Below the pieces are notes generated by a model. That model was not told the origin of the DNA. It worked only from the letters and a program-made list of their open reading frames with translations, and did not search any database. The position numbers were made by a program, and so were the translations under genes. Positions 25,953-35,607 of a stretch of 64,000 nucleotides of DNA are shown one piece after another. Each line of letters starts with the position of its first letter. Within the stretch, counting starts at the first letter, position 1. The DNA is from Nitrobacter sp. Nb-311A (lineage in GTDB: Bacteria > Pseudomonadota > Alphaproteobacteria > Rhizobiales > Xanthobacteraceae), in assembly GCF_000152905.1 (NCBI RefSeq), contig NZ_CH672416.1, positions 392,398-456,397 of the forward strand, in the 5' to 3' direction.

Positions 25953-25994
25953 GTCCCGATCGTTCGCTCCGGGGGCGCGAGCGTTCCCACAGCT

Positions 25995-27062
25995 TCAATT
26001 CTCGACCAGCGCGAACTGCATCAGCAGCGTACGTTGGAACAACGAAAAGTTGTCGTCGGATACGAGCGTCAGGACGATTTCGCCATTGTCGTTCACGAAC
26101 GCGCTGAGGCCCTCGAAATTGTCGATCTCCTGCCCGAGGTCAGCCTCGAAAATCGAGGGGCCATCCACCAGCGCGTCGGGCATGATCGCATTGATCTCGA
26201 TACGACGGATGCGAACGCCGATGCCGCCCGTCAGCGAGAATTTGCGTTCGAGGATCAACAGGTCACCCGAGGGCAGCAAACAGGCATCGCTGATATCGAA
26301 ATTGTCGGTTCGGCGGATGGCGAACCGGCCGGGCGAGGGTCCGCCGATCAGGAACGCGATGATATTGCGTTCCATATCGAGTCCCCGTTCGGAGATCGCG
26401 ATCAGCGTACCGCCGAGCGGTCTGTCGCGTGGAACAAAGACCATCGCCTCGATGCCCCTGTTGAACGGCAGCCTGCGGATCGCCGCCGGCGCGTCGATCT
26501 CTTCGCCCCGCGCGCGAGTGTCTCCGTTGGCAAAATCAAACCGCATGATCCGGTTGACCCGCTCGATACCGACATAGACCAATGATCCATCGCGCGCGAT
26601 CGATTCAGTATCGAACCAGCCGCGCTCGGCGATCGGCCTGCCATCGTCACCCAGCATCGGCGCGGCCTCGACGTCCGCGAGCCCAGCCATCTCACCGGAC
26701 GTCCCATAAACGATGCGACCGGTGAACCAGGCGCCCTTATCGCTCGCGGAAATAAACTGCCGCCCTTTCGAATCCAACAGAAAGCTCGACAGTCCTCCAA
26801 AGCCGCGAAACGAGGAGGTCAGGATCAGCCCGCTGCGAAAAGCGAGCGATCCGAAGCGGGTGCGCGCGTGATCGCGCAGATCGAAGGCGGCGACAGGACG
26901 GGCATTCACAATGATCGACACCGGCGCTGGCGGTGTGAGTTCGTCGGGTGGCGGCTGCCTCGGCAAGCTTGCGAGCTGCGCGCGGACCGCCGAGTGACGG
27001 GTCAACAGCAGACCGGATGCGGTCAGGAGAAACAGGCTGCGGCGATCGATCAACGGTGCCAT
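25995..27062 (-). CDS. exported esterase-like protein of the phytase-like family (PF13449 type)
   Basis: A 355-residue protein. The N-terminus IDRRSLFLLTASGLLL with a following basic/Ala-Gln end looks like a twin-arginine signal peptide. The body is a predicted beta-propeller: FRGFGGLSSFLLDSKGRQFISASDKG, GWFDTESIARDGSLVYVGIERVNRI, NRGIEAMVF and DNFEGLSAF are the repeating family signatures. Activity is annotated in the family as esterase-like but is poorly tested. Start ATG 27062 is chosen because it gives the signal peptide; the frame extends upstream to a weaker start. It lies 87 bp after cobT. Confidence 0.82.
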   Translation of the reverse strand: MAPLIDRRSLFLLTASGLLLTRHSAVRAQLASLPRQPPPDELTPPAPVSIIVNARPVAAFDLRDHARTRFGSLAFRSGLILTSSFRGFGGLSSFLLDSKGRQFISASDKGAWFTGRIVYGTSGEMAGLADVEAAPMLGDDGRPIAERGWFDTESIARDGSLVYVGIERVNRIMRFDFANGDTRARGEEIDAPAAIRRLPFNRGIEAMVFVPRDRPLGGTLIAISERGLDMERNIIAFLIGGPSPGRFAIRRTDNFDISDACLLPSGDLLILERKFSLTGGIGVRIRRIEINAIMPDALVDGPSIFEADLGQEIDNFEGLSAFVNDNGEIVLTLVSDDNFSLFQRTLLMQFALVEN

Positions 27063-27149
27063 TCGCGAAGAGGACCAAATCTGTCTGTCATGCGCCCCAT
27101 ACGCCGGGCGGCATTCCCGCCCGGAATGCAACCAAGGCCGGCTTACCGA

Positions 27150-29057
27150 CTACGAATGCAACTTGCGGGGCCACCGGGCCAGGCGAGGCGGCGGATCGTG
27201 GGTCTCGCTGAACAGTTCGGCGAGCTGCTCGGTCATGACACCGCCGAGTTCTTCGGCGTCCACGATGGTCACCGCGCGGCGATAATAGCGCGTCACGTCG
27301 TGACCGATGCCGATGGCGATCAGTTCGACCGGCGATCGGGTTTCGATTTCCTCGATCACCCATCGCAGGTGGCGCTCGAGATAATTTCCCGGATTGACCG
27401 ACAGGGTGGAATCGTCGACCGGAGCACCGTCCGAGATCATCATCAAAATTTTGCGCTGTTCGGAGCGGCCCAACAGCCGCTTATGGGCCCAATCCAGCGC
27501 CTCGCCGTCGATGTTCTCCTTGAGCAGGCCTTCGCGCATCATCAAGCCCAGGTTTTTCCGTGATCGCCGCCAGGGGGCGTCGGCGGCCTTGTAGATGATA
27601 TGGCGAAGATCGTTGAGCCGCCCCGGCATCACCGGCTTGCCGGCGGCGAGCCACGCCTCGCGCGACTGACCGCCCTTCCAGGCCCGCGTCGTGAAGCCGA
27701 GAATTTCCACTTTGACGCCGCAACGTTCCAGCGTGCGCGCCAGAATGTCGGCGCAGGTCGCGGCCACGGTGATCGGCCGGCCCCGCATCGAACCCGAATT
27801 GTCGAGCAGCAGCGTCACCACGGTATCACGGAAGGTCGCCTCCTTCTCGTGCTTGAACGAGAGCGGCTGATATGGATCGATCACCACGCGCGACAGCCGC
27901 GCCGGATCGAGAATACCTTCCTCCAGGTCAAACTCCCAGGCGCGATTCTGTTGTGCCATCAAGCGCCGCTGCAGGCGATTGGCGAGCCGCGCCACGATGC
28001 CCTGCAAATGCGCAAGCTGTTTGTCGAGATAGCTGCGCAGCCGCTCGAGTTCGTCATGATCGCAGAGGTCTTCGGCAGCGATCACCTCGTCGAATTTCGG
28101 CGCGAATGCATGATATTCCGGACCGCGCGGCTCGTTGGCGCCCCTCGCGTTGGGCCGCGTCGCCTCGCCAGGCGTCTCATCCTCGGCAAGGTCGCCGTCG
28201 TCGAACGTGTCGCTCACCGAAGCCTGCGCGCTTTCCATGGCGCCGTCCGGCATGTCGTCCGTCGTGTCCTGCGCCTGATCCGCGCTCATCTCCTGGGCGG
28301 CCTCGCTATCGGGCGAGCCTTCCGCGCCGGACTGATCGTTCTCGCCCTCGCGATTGTCGTCCTGGTTCTCTTCCTTCTCTGTCTCGGCATTGATGTCGTC
28401 ACCGAGATCGAGTTCCGACAACAGGTCGTGTACGAGGTCGCCGAACTTCGCCTGATCCTCGGTAAAATGACTGAGCTGATCCAGCCGGGCGCCGATCTTG
28501 TCTTCCAGGAACGGCCGCCAAAGATCGACCAACTTGCACGCGGCGGCAGGCGGCGGCAGCCCGGTCAGCCGCTCGCGCACCAGCATTGCCAGCGCATCCG
28601 ATAGCGGCGCGTCGGCGCGGTCGGTGATCTCGTCATACTTGCCGCGATGGAACTGATCGTCGAGCATCGCAGTCAGATTCTTTGCGACGCCTGTCATCCG
28701 GCGTGAGCCGATGGCCTCGACCCGCGCCTGCTCCACCGCGTCGAACACGCCGCGCGCCTGCGGATTGCCGGGCATGAGCTTGCGATGCACTTTCGGGTCA
28801 TGACAGGCTATTTTCAGCGCGATGGAATCGGCATGACCCCGCACGATCGCCGCGTCGCGCTTGCTCATCTTGCGCCCCGGCTCAGGCAGCCGCGCCTTAC
28901 CCGGCGACAGGCCGGGCCGTTCGATGGCAAACGTCACCTCAAGTTCAGGTCGCCGGGCGATGGCGCGCAGGCATGACGTGACCGCTCGCTTGAACGGCTC
29001 GGTCGGCGCTTCCTTAGGAGAGGTGCGGAACTTGTTGCTGGGTGATGCGGTGCTCAT
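27150..29057 (-). CDS. cobT: cobaltochelatase subunit CobT
   Basis: A 635-residue subunit of the aerobic CobNST chelatase, which inserts cobalt into hydrogenobyrinate diamide with ATP hydrolysis. The N-terminal domain is followed by a highly acidic linker (about residues 215-310, rich in Asp/Glu) and a C-terminal von Willebrand A domain with the MIDAS motif [11 protein letters not shown] near residue 420. CobT forms a two-tiered ring with CobS. It lies downstream of cobS with a 155-bp gap that holds a hairpin repeat. cobN is not in this window. Confidence 0.95.
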   Translation of the reverse strand: MSTASPSNKFRTSPKEAPTEPFKRAVTSCLRAIARRPELEVTFAIERPGLSPGKARLPEPGRKMSKRDAAIVRGHADSIALKIACHDPKVHRKLMPGNPQARGVFDAVEQARVEAIGSRRMTGVAKNLTAMLDDQFHRGKYDEITDRADAPLSDALAMLVRERLTGLPPPAAACKLVDLWRPFLEDKIGARLDQLSHFTEDQAKFGDLVHDLLSELDLGDDINAETEKEENQDDNREGENDQSGAEGSPDSEAAQEMSADQAQDTTDDMPDGAMESAQASVSDTFDDGDLAEDETPGEATRPNARGANEPRGPEYHAFAPKFDEVIAAEDLCDHDELERLRSYLDKQLAHLQGIVARLANRLQRRLMAQQNRAWEFDLEEGILDPARLSRVVIDPYQPLSFKHEKEATFRDTVVTLLLDNSGSMRGRPITVAATCADILARTLERCGVKVEILGFTTRAWKGGQSREAWLAAGKPVMPGRLNDLRHIIYKAADAPWRRSRKNLGLMMREGLLKENIDGEALDWAHKRLLGRSEQRKILMMISDGAPVDDSTLSVNPGNYLERHLRWVIEEIETRSPVELIAIGIGHDVTRYYRRAVTIVDAEELGGVMTEQLAELFSETHDPPPRLARWPRKLHS

Positions 29058-29183
29058 AACCGTCCGGACTGCTTTTCCTTCTTCCCCGTGGAAGGTGGCG
29101 CGGATGAAGTCCGTGCCGGTTGAGGAGGTCCTGCATGACTGGAAGAGGCCCCTCGCCCGCCTCCAGCGCGTGACTGCTTGGCG

Positions 29184-29204
29184 CCCTCTCCGTAAGGGAG
29201 AGGG
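29184..29204. repeat. short hairpin of the CCCTCTCC/GGAGAGGG repeat family (C)
   Basis: CCCTCTCC, a 5-base loop and GGAGAGGG between cobS and cobT. It is a short form of the family-C repeats seen near 46.7, 57.1 and 58.3 kb. It could attenuate readthrough into cobT or stabilise the upstream mRNA. Confidence 0.6.
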
Positions 29205-29212
29205 AAGAAAAA

Positions 29213-30211
29213 TCAGCTCAACGCCACGTTGACCGCAGACTCACTCAGTTCGACGTTGAAACAGCGCTGGTAGAATTCAGCCACCAGCGGCCGCTCGAGT
29301 TCGTCGCATTTGTTGAGGAACGTGACGCGGAAGGCGAAGCCCAGATCGTCGAAAATCTCGGTGTTCTCCGCCCAGGTGATAACGGTGCGCGGGCTCATCA
29401 CCGTGGAGAGATCGCCGTTGGCGAAGGCGTTGCGCGTGAGATCCGCCAGCCTCACCATCTTGCCGACGGTGTCACGGCCTTCCGGCGTGCGATAGTGACG
29501 GGCCTTGGCCAGGACGATCTCGACCTCGTTGTCGTGCGGCAGATAGTTCAGCGTGGTGACAATGTTCCAGCGATCCATCTGCGCCTGATTGATCTGCTGG
29601 GTGCCATGATACAAACCAGAGGTGTCGCCGAGACCGATGGTATTCGCGGTCGCGAACAGGCGGAACGCCGGGTGTGGCTTGATGACCCGGCTCTGGTCGA
29701 GCAGGGTCAGGCGCCCTGAGGATTCCAGCACGCGCTGGATCACGAACATCACATCCGGACGGCCGGCATCGTATTCGTCGAAGCACAACGCGACATTGTT
29801 CTGATAGGCCCACGGCAGGATGCCGTCGCGGAACTCGGTGACCTGCTTGCCGTCCTTGATCACAATCGCATCCTTGCCGACGAGATCGATCCGGCTGATG
29901 TGACTATCGAGATTGACGCGCACGCAAGGCCAGTTCAACCGCGCAGCCACCTGCTCGATATGGGTTGATTTGCCGGTGCCGTGATAGCCGGTCACCATGA
30001 CGCGGCGGTTCTTGGCGAAGCCGGCGAGAATGGCCAGCGTGGTCGCGCGATCGAAGCGGTAGTCGGAATCAACATCCGGGACATGCGGATCGGTCCCTGA
30101 ATAGGCAGGAACCTCGAGATCGCTGTCGATTCCGAACACCTGCCGCACCGACACCTTCATGTCTGGCAGGCCCGCGGAAGTCTCGGTCTTGGTTATGGCG
30201 GCGGTCGTCAT
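29213..30211 (-). CDS. cobS: cobaltochelatase AAA+ subunit CobS
   Basis: A 332-residue MoxR-type AAA+ ATPase. Walker [10 protein letters not shown] near residues 74-82, Walker [10 protein letters not shown] near 142-150, sensor-1 ATANT near 188. CobS with CobT drives cobalt insertion by CobN in cobalamin synthesis. The ATG at 30211 is preceded by GGAGG at four bases; a TTG immediately upstream is less likely. No cobalamin riboswitch is visible in the 5' region. Confidence 0.96.
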   Translation of the reverse strand: MTTAAITKTETSAGLPDMKVSVRQVFGIDSDLEVPAYSGTDPHVPDVDSDYRFDRATTLAILAGFAKNRRVMVTGYHGTGKSTHIEQVAARLNWPCVRVNLDSHISRIDLVGKDAIVIKDGKQVTEFRDGILPWAYQNNVALCFDEYDAGRPDVMFVIQRVLESSGRLTLLDQSRVIKPHPAFRLFATANTIGLGDTSGLYHGTQQINQAQMDRWNIVTTLNYLPHDNEVEIVLAKARHYRTPEGRDTVGKMVRLADLTRNAFANGDLSTVMSPRTVITWAENTEIFDDLGFAFRVTFLNKCDELERPLVAEFYQRCFNVELSESAVNVALS

Positions 30212-30791
30212 CAATCCTCCGAGGTTCGGGGCGCGCTCCCGAAACCAGGACTGCGCATGGCTGCGAATGAGAAGCTCGCCCGAAATTTAGCAGAGAGCCG
30301 TAGCCGGCAGAAGCCCGTCGCGCGATCAAAGTTCCATTGGAATATCATCGAGATAAATACCAAATGCAGATTTGGAAGGACTGACCCGCGAATCAGGTCC
30401 CGTCGGCCAAAATTTTGCAGGAACAATTCTTGAACCCAAGATACGATGGAGACGTTTGATCGAACAGGGCGCCAGCCGATCCTGCTCTGGGCTTCCGCGC
30501 ACATCTTGCCCGGCGCGCTCGCCCGGCGCGCTCGCAATATCGGCCCAGCATCATTATAGCGGGCTGCCTCATCATTTCGGCAAACTGATCTGGATTGCTG
30601 CCGTGATCGTCATTGCCGCGATCATCGGCACCGCGACATGGTGGCGCTATCGCGGGCGCGGCTTCAACGTGAACGCCTCTGCGGACAAACCAACCCGGCT
30701 AGGGGCAAGGAAAACGCGGCAAAACAACAACCAGGCCTTCGCTTCTGATTCAATCGGAAGCGAGAATGCTCAAGCCATCATTGGAGCGATC
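30212..30791. other. region between cobS and the PHA-protein gene; membrane segment and family-A repeat
   Basis: No complete gene can be supported. A plus-strand frame encodes a hydrophobic segment at about 30588-30652 (LIWIAAVIVIAAIIGTATWW), but it lacks a good start and runs through a dispersed repeat (about 30696-30775, with GAAAACGCGGCAAAACAA and CTTCTGATTCAATCGGAAG) into the next gene. It may be a short membrane-protein gene altered by repeat insertion. Confidence 0.4.
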
Positions 30792-31115
30792 ATGACCCGA
30801 CCTCTTGTGGTTTCCATTCCCCACCGCCTCGGCAAGGATGAAGCGCTGCGCCGGATGAAAGCGGGGCTTGGCAGTGCCCGAACGCAATACGCCCAATTGA
30901 TTCAGGTCAATGAAGAGCTGTGGAGCGGAGATCGTCTGGTTTTTTCCGTTACCGCTATGAAGCAGCAGGTATCGGGAATCATGGACGTGGCGGAAGACCA
31001 TGTTCGCCTCGAAGTGACGTTGCCATGGCTGCTCAGTCGCCTGGCGCACGGAATTCAGGGCGTTATTCAGAAAAAAGGCACGCTGATGCTTGAGAAGAAA
31101 ACGGATGAGCGCTGA
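30792..31115 (+). CDS. polyhydroxyalkanoic acid system family protein
   Basis: A 107-residue protein. TRPLVVSIPHRLGKDEALRRM and LWSGDRLVFSVTAMKQQVSG match the family described as PHA granule-associated or PHA-system protein. Such proteins have a small alpha/beta fold and are thought to affect polyhydroxyalkanoate storage; direct evidence is sparse. I chose the ATG at 30792 with GGAG upstream because homology begins there, although the frame is open much further upstream. Confidence 0.8.
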   Translation: MTRPLVVSIPHRLGKDEALRRMKAGLGSARTQYAQLIQVNEELWSGDRLVFSVTAMKQQVSGIMDVAEDHVRLEVTLPWLLSRLAHGIQGVIQKKGTLMLEKKTDER

Positions 31116-31159
31116 CAAGTTGCGTCAAAGCTCGATGGCAACCGGCGCGAGGCAACCCA

Positions 31160-31807
31160 TCAGGCGCCGCGCACGACCGTCTTCAGATAATTATACGCCT
31201 TGATGATCTCGATCAGGCGATCTTCCGTCGAGCGATCACCGCCGTTGGCATCGGGATGATGCTGTTTCACCAGCATCTTGTATTTCGCCTTTACGGTTTC
31301 GAGCGTAGCGTCGGCGCCGAGCCCCAAGACTTGCAACGCCTTGCGCTCCGCATTGAATATCTTGCGCGTCTCTGGTTTGGCTTCAAATCCTGACCCGGAA
31401 CCCGGACGCCACTTTCCGCCGCCATGAAGCTCGCCGAATACGCTGAAGGGATCGGCCACGCCCTCGATATCGATCGCACCACTCCTGCCTTTGCCCTTGG
31501 CCCCGTTGGCGCCCATTTTCCAGGTCGGACGGTGGCCGGTCAGCGCATCCTTTTGATAGCGCGCCACCGCTTCCGCATTCATGCCCTGAAAAAAATTATA
31601 GGACTGGTTGTAAGCGCGGACGTGGTCGAGGCAAAAATGGAAATAACCGCCTTCGTTGCCGCGACCTTTCGGTGCACGGTGCGGTCCCTTGCTCTCACAG
31701 TCCGGCCACTCGCACGCGACCACTTCCTCCCGCGCGCGCGGCTGCTTCGCACCGGCTCTTGGCTTGATGCGGATGTTATCGAAGAATTTCGACGTATCTA
31801 TCGGCAT
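31160..31807 (-). CDS. J-domain (DnaJ-like) protein
   Basis: A 215-residue protein with a C-terminal J domain (about 155-215): LGLGADATLETVKAKYKMLV, the diagnostic HPD in KQHHPDANGGD, and RLIEIIKAYNYLK. The N-terminal part has CEWPDCESKGPHRAPK and FCLDHVRAYNQSYNFF, a Cys/His pattern (C-x4-C, then C-x2-H) suggesting a metal site. J proteins stimulate Hsp70 ATPase. ATG 31807 (MPIDTSKFFDNIRIKPR) is the natural start. Divergent from bolA. Confidence 0.88.
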   Translation of the reverse strand: MPIDTSKFFDNIRIKPRAGAKQPRAREEVVACEWPDCESKGPHRAPKGRGNEGGYFHFCLDHVRAYNQSYNFFQGMNAEAVARYQKDALTGHRPTWKMGANGAKGKGRSGAIDIEGVADPFSVFGELHGGGKWRPGSGSGFEAKPETRKIFNAERKALQVLGLGADATLETVKAKYKMLVKQHHPDANGGDRSTEDRLIEIIKAYNYLKTVVRGA

Positions 31808-31898
31808 GGTCTGTGTTTGACACCGCAATGCTCCAGGCTTCAAGTCTTGACATCGCATTTATTCCGTTCGGCATCCGCGCCATTGACGGAAACGAGCG

Positions 31899-32195
31899 AT
31901 GAGCGTTAAGTCGCTCGCCATGAGCGTCAAGGATAACATCTCGCAGAAACTCAGCGAAGCTTTCGCGCCGGAAAGCCTCGATGTCGCCGACGAGTCATAT
32001 CTTCATGAGGGTCACGCCGGCCATCGGCCGGGCGGCGAGACGCATTTCCGTATTCATATTGTATCGCAGGCTTTCGAAGGAAAGAGCCGGGTCGAGCGTC
32101 ATCGCATGATAAATACGCTGCTTGCCACGGAACTGGCCGGACCCGTTCACGCGCTGGCGATTCGGGCGACGGCACCGGGCGAACAGGAGCGCTGA
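31899..32195 (+). CDS. bolA: BolA family protein
   Basis: A 98-residue protein (91 from the alternative ATG 31920, which begins another MSVK). The BolA fold is marked by ESYLHEGHAGHRPGGETHFRIH, IVSQAFEGKSRVERHRMI and the C-terminal VHALAIRATAPGE. BolA proteins pair with monothiol glutaredoxins through conserved histidines to handle Fe-S clusters, and some regulate transcription. The first ATG has a weak GGA upstream; the second has none. Divergent from the J-domain gene. Confidence 0.9.
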   Translation: MSVKSLAMSVKDNISQKLSEAFAPESLDVADESYLHEGHAGHRPGGETHFRIHIVSQAFEGKSRVERHRMINTLLATELAGPVHALAIRATAPGEQER

Positions 32196-32436
32196 ATGTT
32201 GGCCATGCCGGACGGCAAGGTCCGTCCTGGTAATCGCGTCAACCGCACGCCAGCGGTCCGCCGGTAAAAGCCGCTTCCAAGCAGCGTGTCGCGCCCGCGC
32301 CGCCCAAAATTCACGGCTGGTTTTTATCGGAAATTAACCCGCTTTTCAGTAAACCGGAGAAGGCTACCTTCGCGTTACGGCAAAACGCGAAGGCAGCAGG
32401 ACGTAACGCATCCGATTCGACTCGCTGGAATTATCC

Positions 32437-33570
32437 ATGGCCGAAGCAGCCTCGACAGCGCTCATCGCGGAACTGGAAAGTGCGGTGAAGGGCGGCTCAT
32501 CCGAGCGGCGGCTCCAGATGCTTCGCCAGGTCACCGACCTGTTCCTGTCCGATGCCGACCGGCTCAATGAAAACCAGATCGGCGTCTTCGATGATGTTCT
32601 CGTCCGGCTGATGGAGCAGATGGAGGCGCGCGCGCTGGCGCAACTCAGTACCCACCTTTCGGGGTCAAGTCTCGCGCCGAAGGAGACCGTCCGGCAACTT
32701 GCGTATCATCAGGATGCGTCGGTCGCGGTACCGGTTTTGACAAAATCAGCCAGACTGTCTGACGGCGACCTGATTGAAATCGCGAGTCTGCGCGGACCTC
32801 AGCACCTGCTCGCCATATCGCATCGCGATACCCTGAGCGAAGGAGTGACCGACGTACTGCTCAAACGCGGCGACTCGCGGGTCTCTCATACGCTGGCGAA
32901 GAATGCGGGCGCGCGTTTCTCCGAACTCGGCTACGCGGTGCTGGTTGAAAGCTCCCAAAAGGATGATACGCTCGCCGAGAAGCTCGGGCTGCGGCTGGAC
33001 ATCCCGCTCAAGGTGCTCCGCGAGCTTCTGTCGCGAGCCAGCGCGGCGGTGCGAGAGCGTCTGCTCAAGGCCGCGCCCCCTGAAATGCGGGCGAGGATAC
33101 AGGCCGCGATTCAATCAGTGGTCGAGCAGATCGCCTCCCCCGGCCTGGCGCCGGTCAACTACGCCGAATCGGAGTCGATGGTCCTTGCCCTGAACCGGGC
33201 CGGAAAACTCGGCGATCAAACCATCAACCGGTTTGCGATACAAAACGAGTATACCCACATTATTGCCGCGCTCTCGCTTTTGAACTCGGTGAAAATCGAA
33301 GCGATCGAGCCGCTGATCACCAACCCCCGCCCCGATGGATTGATCGTCGCCTGCAAGGCCGCACGGCTGAACTGGTCAACGACCAATATGATTCTCCGCA
33401 ATCGCCCGCATTGCCGTCCTCTGACCAGACAGGAATTCGAGAGCGGTCGCGAAGTGTTCGATGCGCTTTCTCTGTCATCAGCGCAACGCACCATCCGGTT
33501 CTGGTCCGCACGCGGCTCGGCGAAAAAGGCCGATGCACCAGACACGGCGGTCGCCGTTTCGGATATCTGA
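32437..33570 (+). CDS. DUF2336 family protein
   Basis: A 377-residue helical protein with HEAT-like repeats: LLAISHRDTLSEGVTDVLLKRG, RVSHTLAKNAGARFSELGYAVLV and SKKDD-type turns are characteristic of DUF2336, an alphaproteobacterial family of unknown function. No signal peptide or membrane segment. It is four bases upstream of a PilZ gene, so the two are co-transcribed and may act together in c-di-GMP signalling (inference). Confidence 0.85.
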   Translation: MAEAASTALIAELESAVKGGSSERRLQMLRQVTDLFLSDADRLNENQIGVFDDVLVRLMEQMEARALAQLSTHLSGSSLAPKETVRQLAYHQDASVAVPVLTKSARLSDGDLIEIASLRGPQHLLAISHRDTLSEGVTDVLLKRGDSRVSHTLAKNAGARFSELGYAVLVESSQKDDTLAEKLGLRLDIPLKVLRELLSRASAAVRERLLKAAPPEMRARIQAAIQSVVEQIASPGLAPVNYAESESMVLALNRAGKLGDQTINRFAIQNEYTHIIAALSLLNSVKIEAIEPLITNPRPDGLIVACKAARLNWSTTNMILRNRPHCRPLTRQEFESGREVFDALSLSSAQRTIRFWSARGSAKKADAPDTAVAVSDI

Positions 33571-33573
33571 GCC

Positions 33574-33897
33574 ATGAGCTGGGACAGTCGAAAAGCGGAT
33601 CGGGTGGCATTCGCCACAGGCTACGCCGTCCTGATGATGGGAATCGATGGAACGTGGCAACGGCCATGCACCATGCTGGACATCTCCAACAACGGCGCGC
33701 GCCTTCAGGTGAAGGACTCGATCGAAGGACTCAACCTCAAGGAATTCTTCCTGCTGTTATCATCGACCGGCCTCGCCTTTCGTCGCTGTGAACTCGTCCG
33801 CGTCAATGGCGACGAGATTGGCGTCAAATTCGTTGAGGACAAGGTACCGGGCAATTTCAAGAAGAAAGGCCGGGCGCCTGCCAAATCCGATTCGTGA
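33574..33897 (+). CDS. PilZ-domain protein
   Basis: A 107-residue single PilZ domain. The two c-di-GMP-binding signatures are both present: RKADR (RxxxR) at residues 6-10 and DISNNG (D/N-x-S-x-x-G) at about 36-41. It is therefore a likely c-di-GMP receptor. The C-terminus is Lys-rich. It follows DUF2336 with a 3-base gap. Confidence 0.88.
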   Translation: MSWDSRKADRVAFATGYAVLMMGIDGTWQRPCTMLDISNNGARLQVKDSIEGLNLKEFFLLLSSTGLAFRRCELVRVNGDEIGVKFVEDKVPGNFKKKGRAPAKSDS

Positions 33898-34023
33898 CGA
33901 GATCCGCGCGGCGATCCACGCTCGTTCTCCCCCATTGATTCTGTTAATAGCGGGAAAGCTCCATGCGCCCGCCTTGTTCTGATTTCATCAGAACCTTCGC
34001 GAATCGCGAGCCACTCACAACTG

Positions 34024-35376
34024 TCAGGACATCGTTCCTGTCCGTTTCGGCCTGCTCTCGATTGCCTCCCCGCCACGCGGCACCGGCTGGATGCGCAGCG
34101 CCGTGATGCGGTTGCGTTCGCGCCGCAAAACCCTGAAGCGAAAGCCGTAAAAGGTAAAATTCTGGCCACGTTCCGGGATCGAGCGCGCCTCGTGAATCAC
34201 GAGGCCTGCGATGGTGGTCGCCTCCTCGTCCGGAAGATGCCAGTCCATGGCGCGATTGAGATCCCGGATCGGCACCGAACCATCCACCACCACCGAACCG
34301 TCGGCTTGTTGCCGAACGCCGGCTACGACCACGTCGTGCTCGTCGGATATATCACCCACGATCTCCTCGAGAACGTCTTCCAGCGTCACCATGCCCTCGA
34401 CTTCGCCGTATTCGTCGACCACCAGCGCGAAGTGAGTCTTGCGACGACGAAACGCCTTAAGCTGATCGGACACTGGACGCATTTCCGGCACGAACCAGGG
34501 CGGCAGCGCAATCGCGTTGAAGTTAATGCTGGCCACATCGCCCTCCGAGGCGTGGATCGCCCGCAAGAGATCCTTGGCGTGGAGCACACCGACAATGTTC
34601 TCCGGCTTGTCGCGCCAGAGCGGAATGCGGGTATATTCGCTGGCAAGCACTTCGCGGACCAGCTCCTCGGGAGGCAAGTCGGCATTGATCGTCACCATCG
34701 CGGTGCGGTGAACCATCACGTCTGACACCGCGAGATCGCCGAAGCGGAACACATTCTGAATGTATTCGGCCTCGCCGCTTTCGATTCCGCCGTGCTCGGC
34801 GGACTCACCGATCAGCCCTTCGATCTCCGCGCCGGTCAAGACGTCATGTTGCAGGACTTCCCTGACGCGCAGCGCGCGCAAAATGGCGCGCGAGGCCGCA
34901 TTGAGCAGCCAGTTCAGCGGATAAAACAGGACATAGGAGGCACGGAGCGGATAGGCGATCCACTGCGACACAGGCTCCGGCTGCCGGATCGCCAAGGTCT
35001 TCGGCACCTGCTCGCCGATTACGATGTGCAGCGACGAGAATACAAGAAATCCGGTCAGGAACGCGGTCAAATGCAGCGCCGGTTCCGGCATGCCGAGCGG
35101 CTTCAGTAGAGGAGCGAGCAGCGCCTCCACCGTTGGCTCGCCAACCCAGCCGAGGCCGAGAGACGCCATGGTGATGCCGAGCTGGCAGCAGGCGAGATAG
35201 GCCTCGATATTGCCCATGATGTCGCGCATCAGCCGCGCGCCGAACTGACCGCGCTCCACCATTGCCTTGACTCGATAGCCGCGGCTTTTCACCAGCGCGA
35301 ATTCCGCCGCGACAAAGAATCCGTTCGCCGCGAGCAGCAGCAAGGCGAGCAGTATCTGCAGGAAAGTCGAACTCAT
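34024..35376 (-). CDS. CNNM/CorC-HlyC family membrane protein
   Basis: A 450-residue protein. A DUF21/CNNM transmembrane domain (about residues 1-185, with LLLLAANGFFVAAEFALVKSR and QLGITMASLGLGWVGEP), two CBS domains (about 205-335, with VMVHRTAMVTI and HFALVVDEYGEVEGMVTLED) and a C-terminal CorC_HlyC domain (about 350-435). Called hemolysin-like in databases, but the family is better linked to magnesium or other cation transport, with CBS domains sensing nucleotides. Monocistronic. Confidence 0.9.
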   Translation of the reverse strand: MSSTFLQILLALLLLAANGFFVAAEFALVKSRGYRVKAMVERGQFGARLMRDIMGNIEAYLACCQLGITMASLGLGWVGEPTVEALLAPLLKPLGMPEPALHLTAFLTGFLVFSSLHIVIGEQVPKTLAIRQPEPVSQWIAYPLRASYVLFYPLNWLLNAASRAILRALRVREVLQHDVLTGAEIEGLIGESAEHGGIESGEAEYIQNVFRFGDLAVSDVMVHRTAMVTINADLPPEELVREVLASEYTRIPLWRDKPENIVGVLHAKDLLRAIHASEGDVASINFNAIALPPWFVPEMRPVSDQLKAFRRRKTHFALVVDEYGEVEGMVTLEDVLEEIVGDISDEHDVVVAGVRQQADGSVVVDGSVPIRDLNRAMDWHLPDEEATTIAGLVIHEARSIPERGQNFTFYGFRFRVLRRERNRITALRIQPVPRGGEAIESRPKRTGTMS

Positions 35377-35499
35377 TGCGGTCCCATGGACTTGCCGAAC
35401 CTATCCGATTCTTACCATGCGCATCCCCTCCGGCGGGTATTGCTGCGAACGTCGGAATCAAAGTTGCAGCGAGAACATTGCGACGTCGGATCAAAATAT

Positions 35500-35607
35500 T
35501 AGAGCGCTTTCGAGCGAAGCGGATCCCGCTTCGCGTGAAGAAAACGCGTCAAAACAAGAAACGAGAGCCTCACTTCTGATGTCAATCAGAAGTGAGCATG
35601 CTCTAGA
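35500..35607. repeat. dispersed intergenic repeat, family A
   Basis: Reads AGAGCGCTTTCGAGCGAAG, CGGATCCCGCTTCGCGTGAAG, AAAACGCGTCAAAACAAG and ends with an ACTTCTGAT/ATCAGAAGT palindrome and CATGCTCTAGA. This is the most complete plus-orientation copy. Its end overlaps the stop of aroB. Confidence 0.75.

Noticed and set aside
27600-28604. Plus-strand open frame antisense to cobT
   Set aside because: Antisense shadow of a strongly supported gene; no ribosome site and no recognisable domain.
30212-30400. Cobalamin riboswitch upstream of cobS
   Set aside because: I searched by eye for the conserved B12-box pattern and saw none; the region before cobS is short of structured GC blocks.
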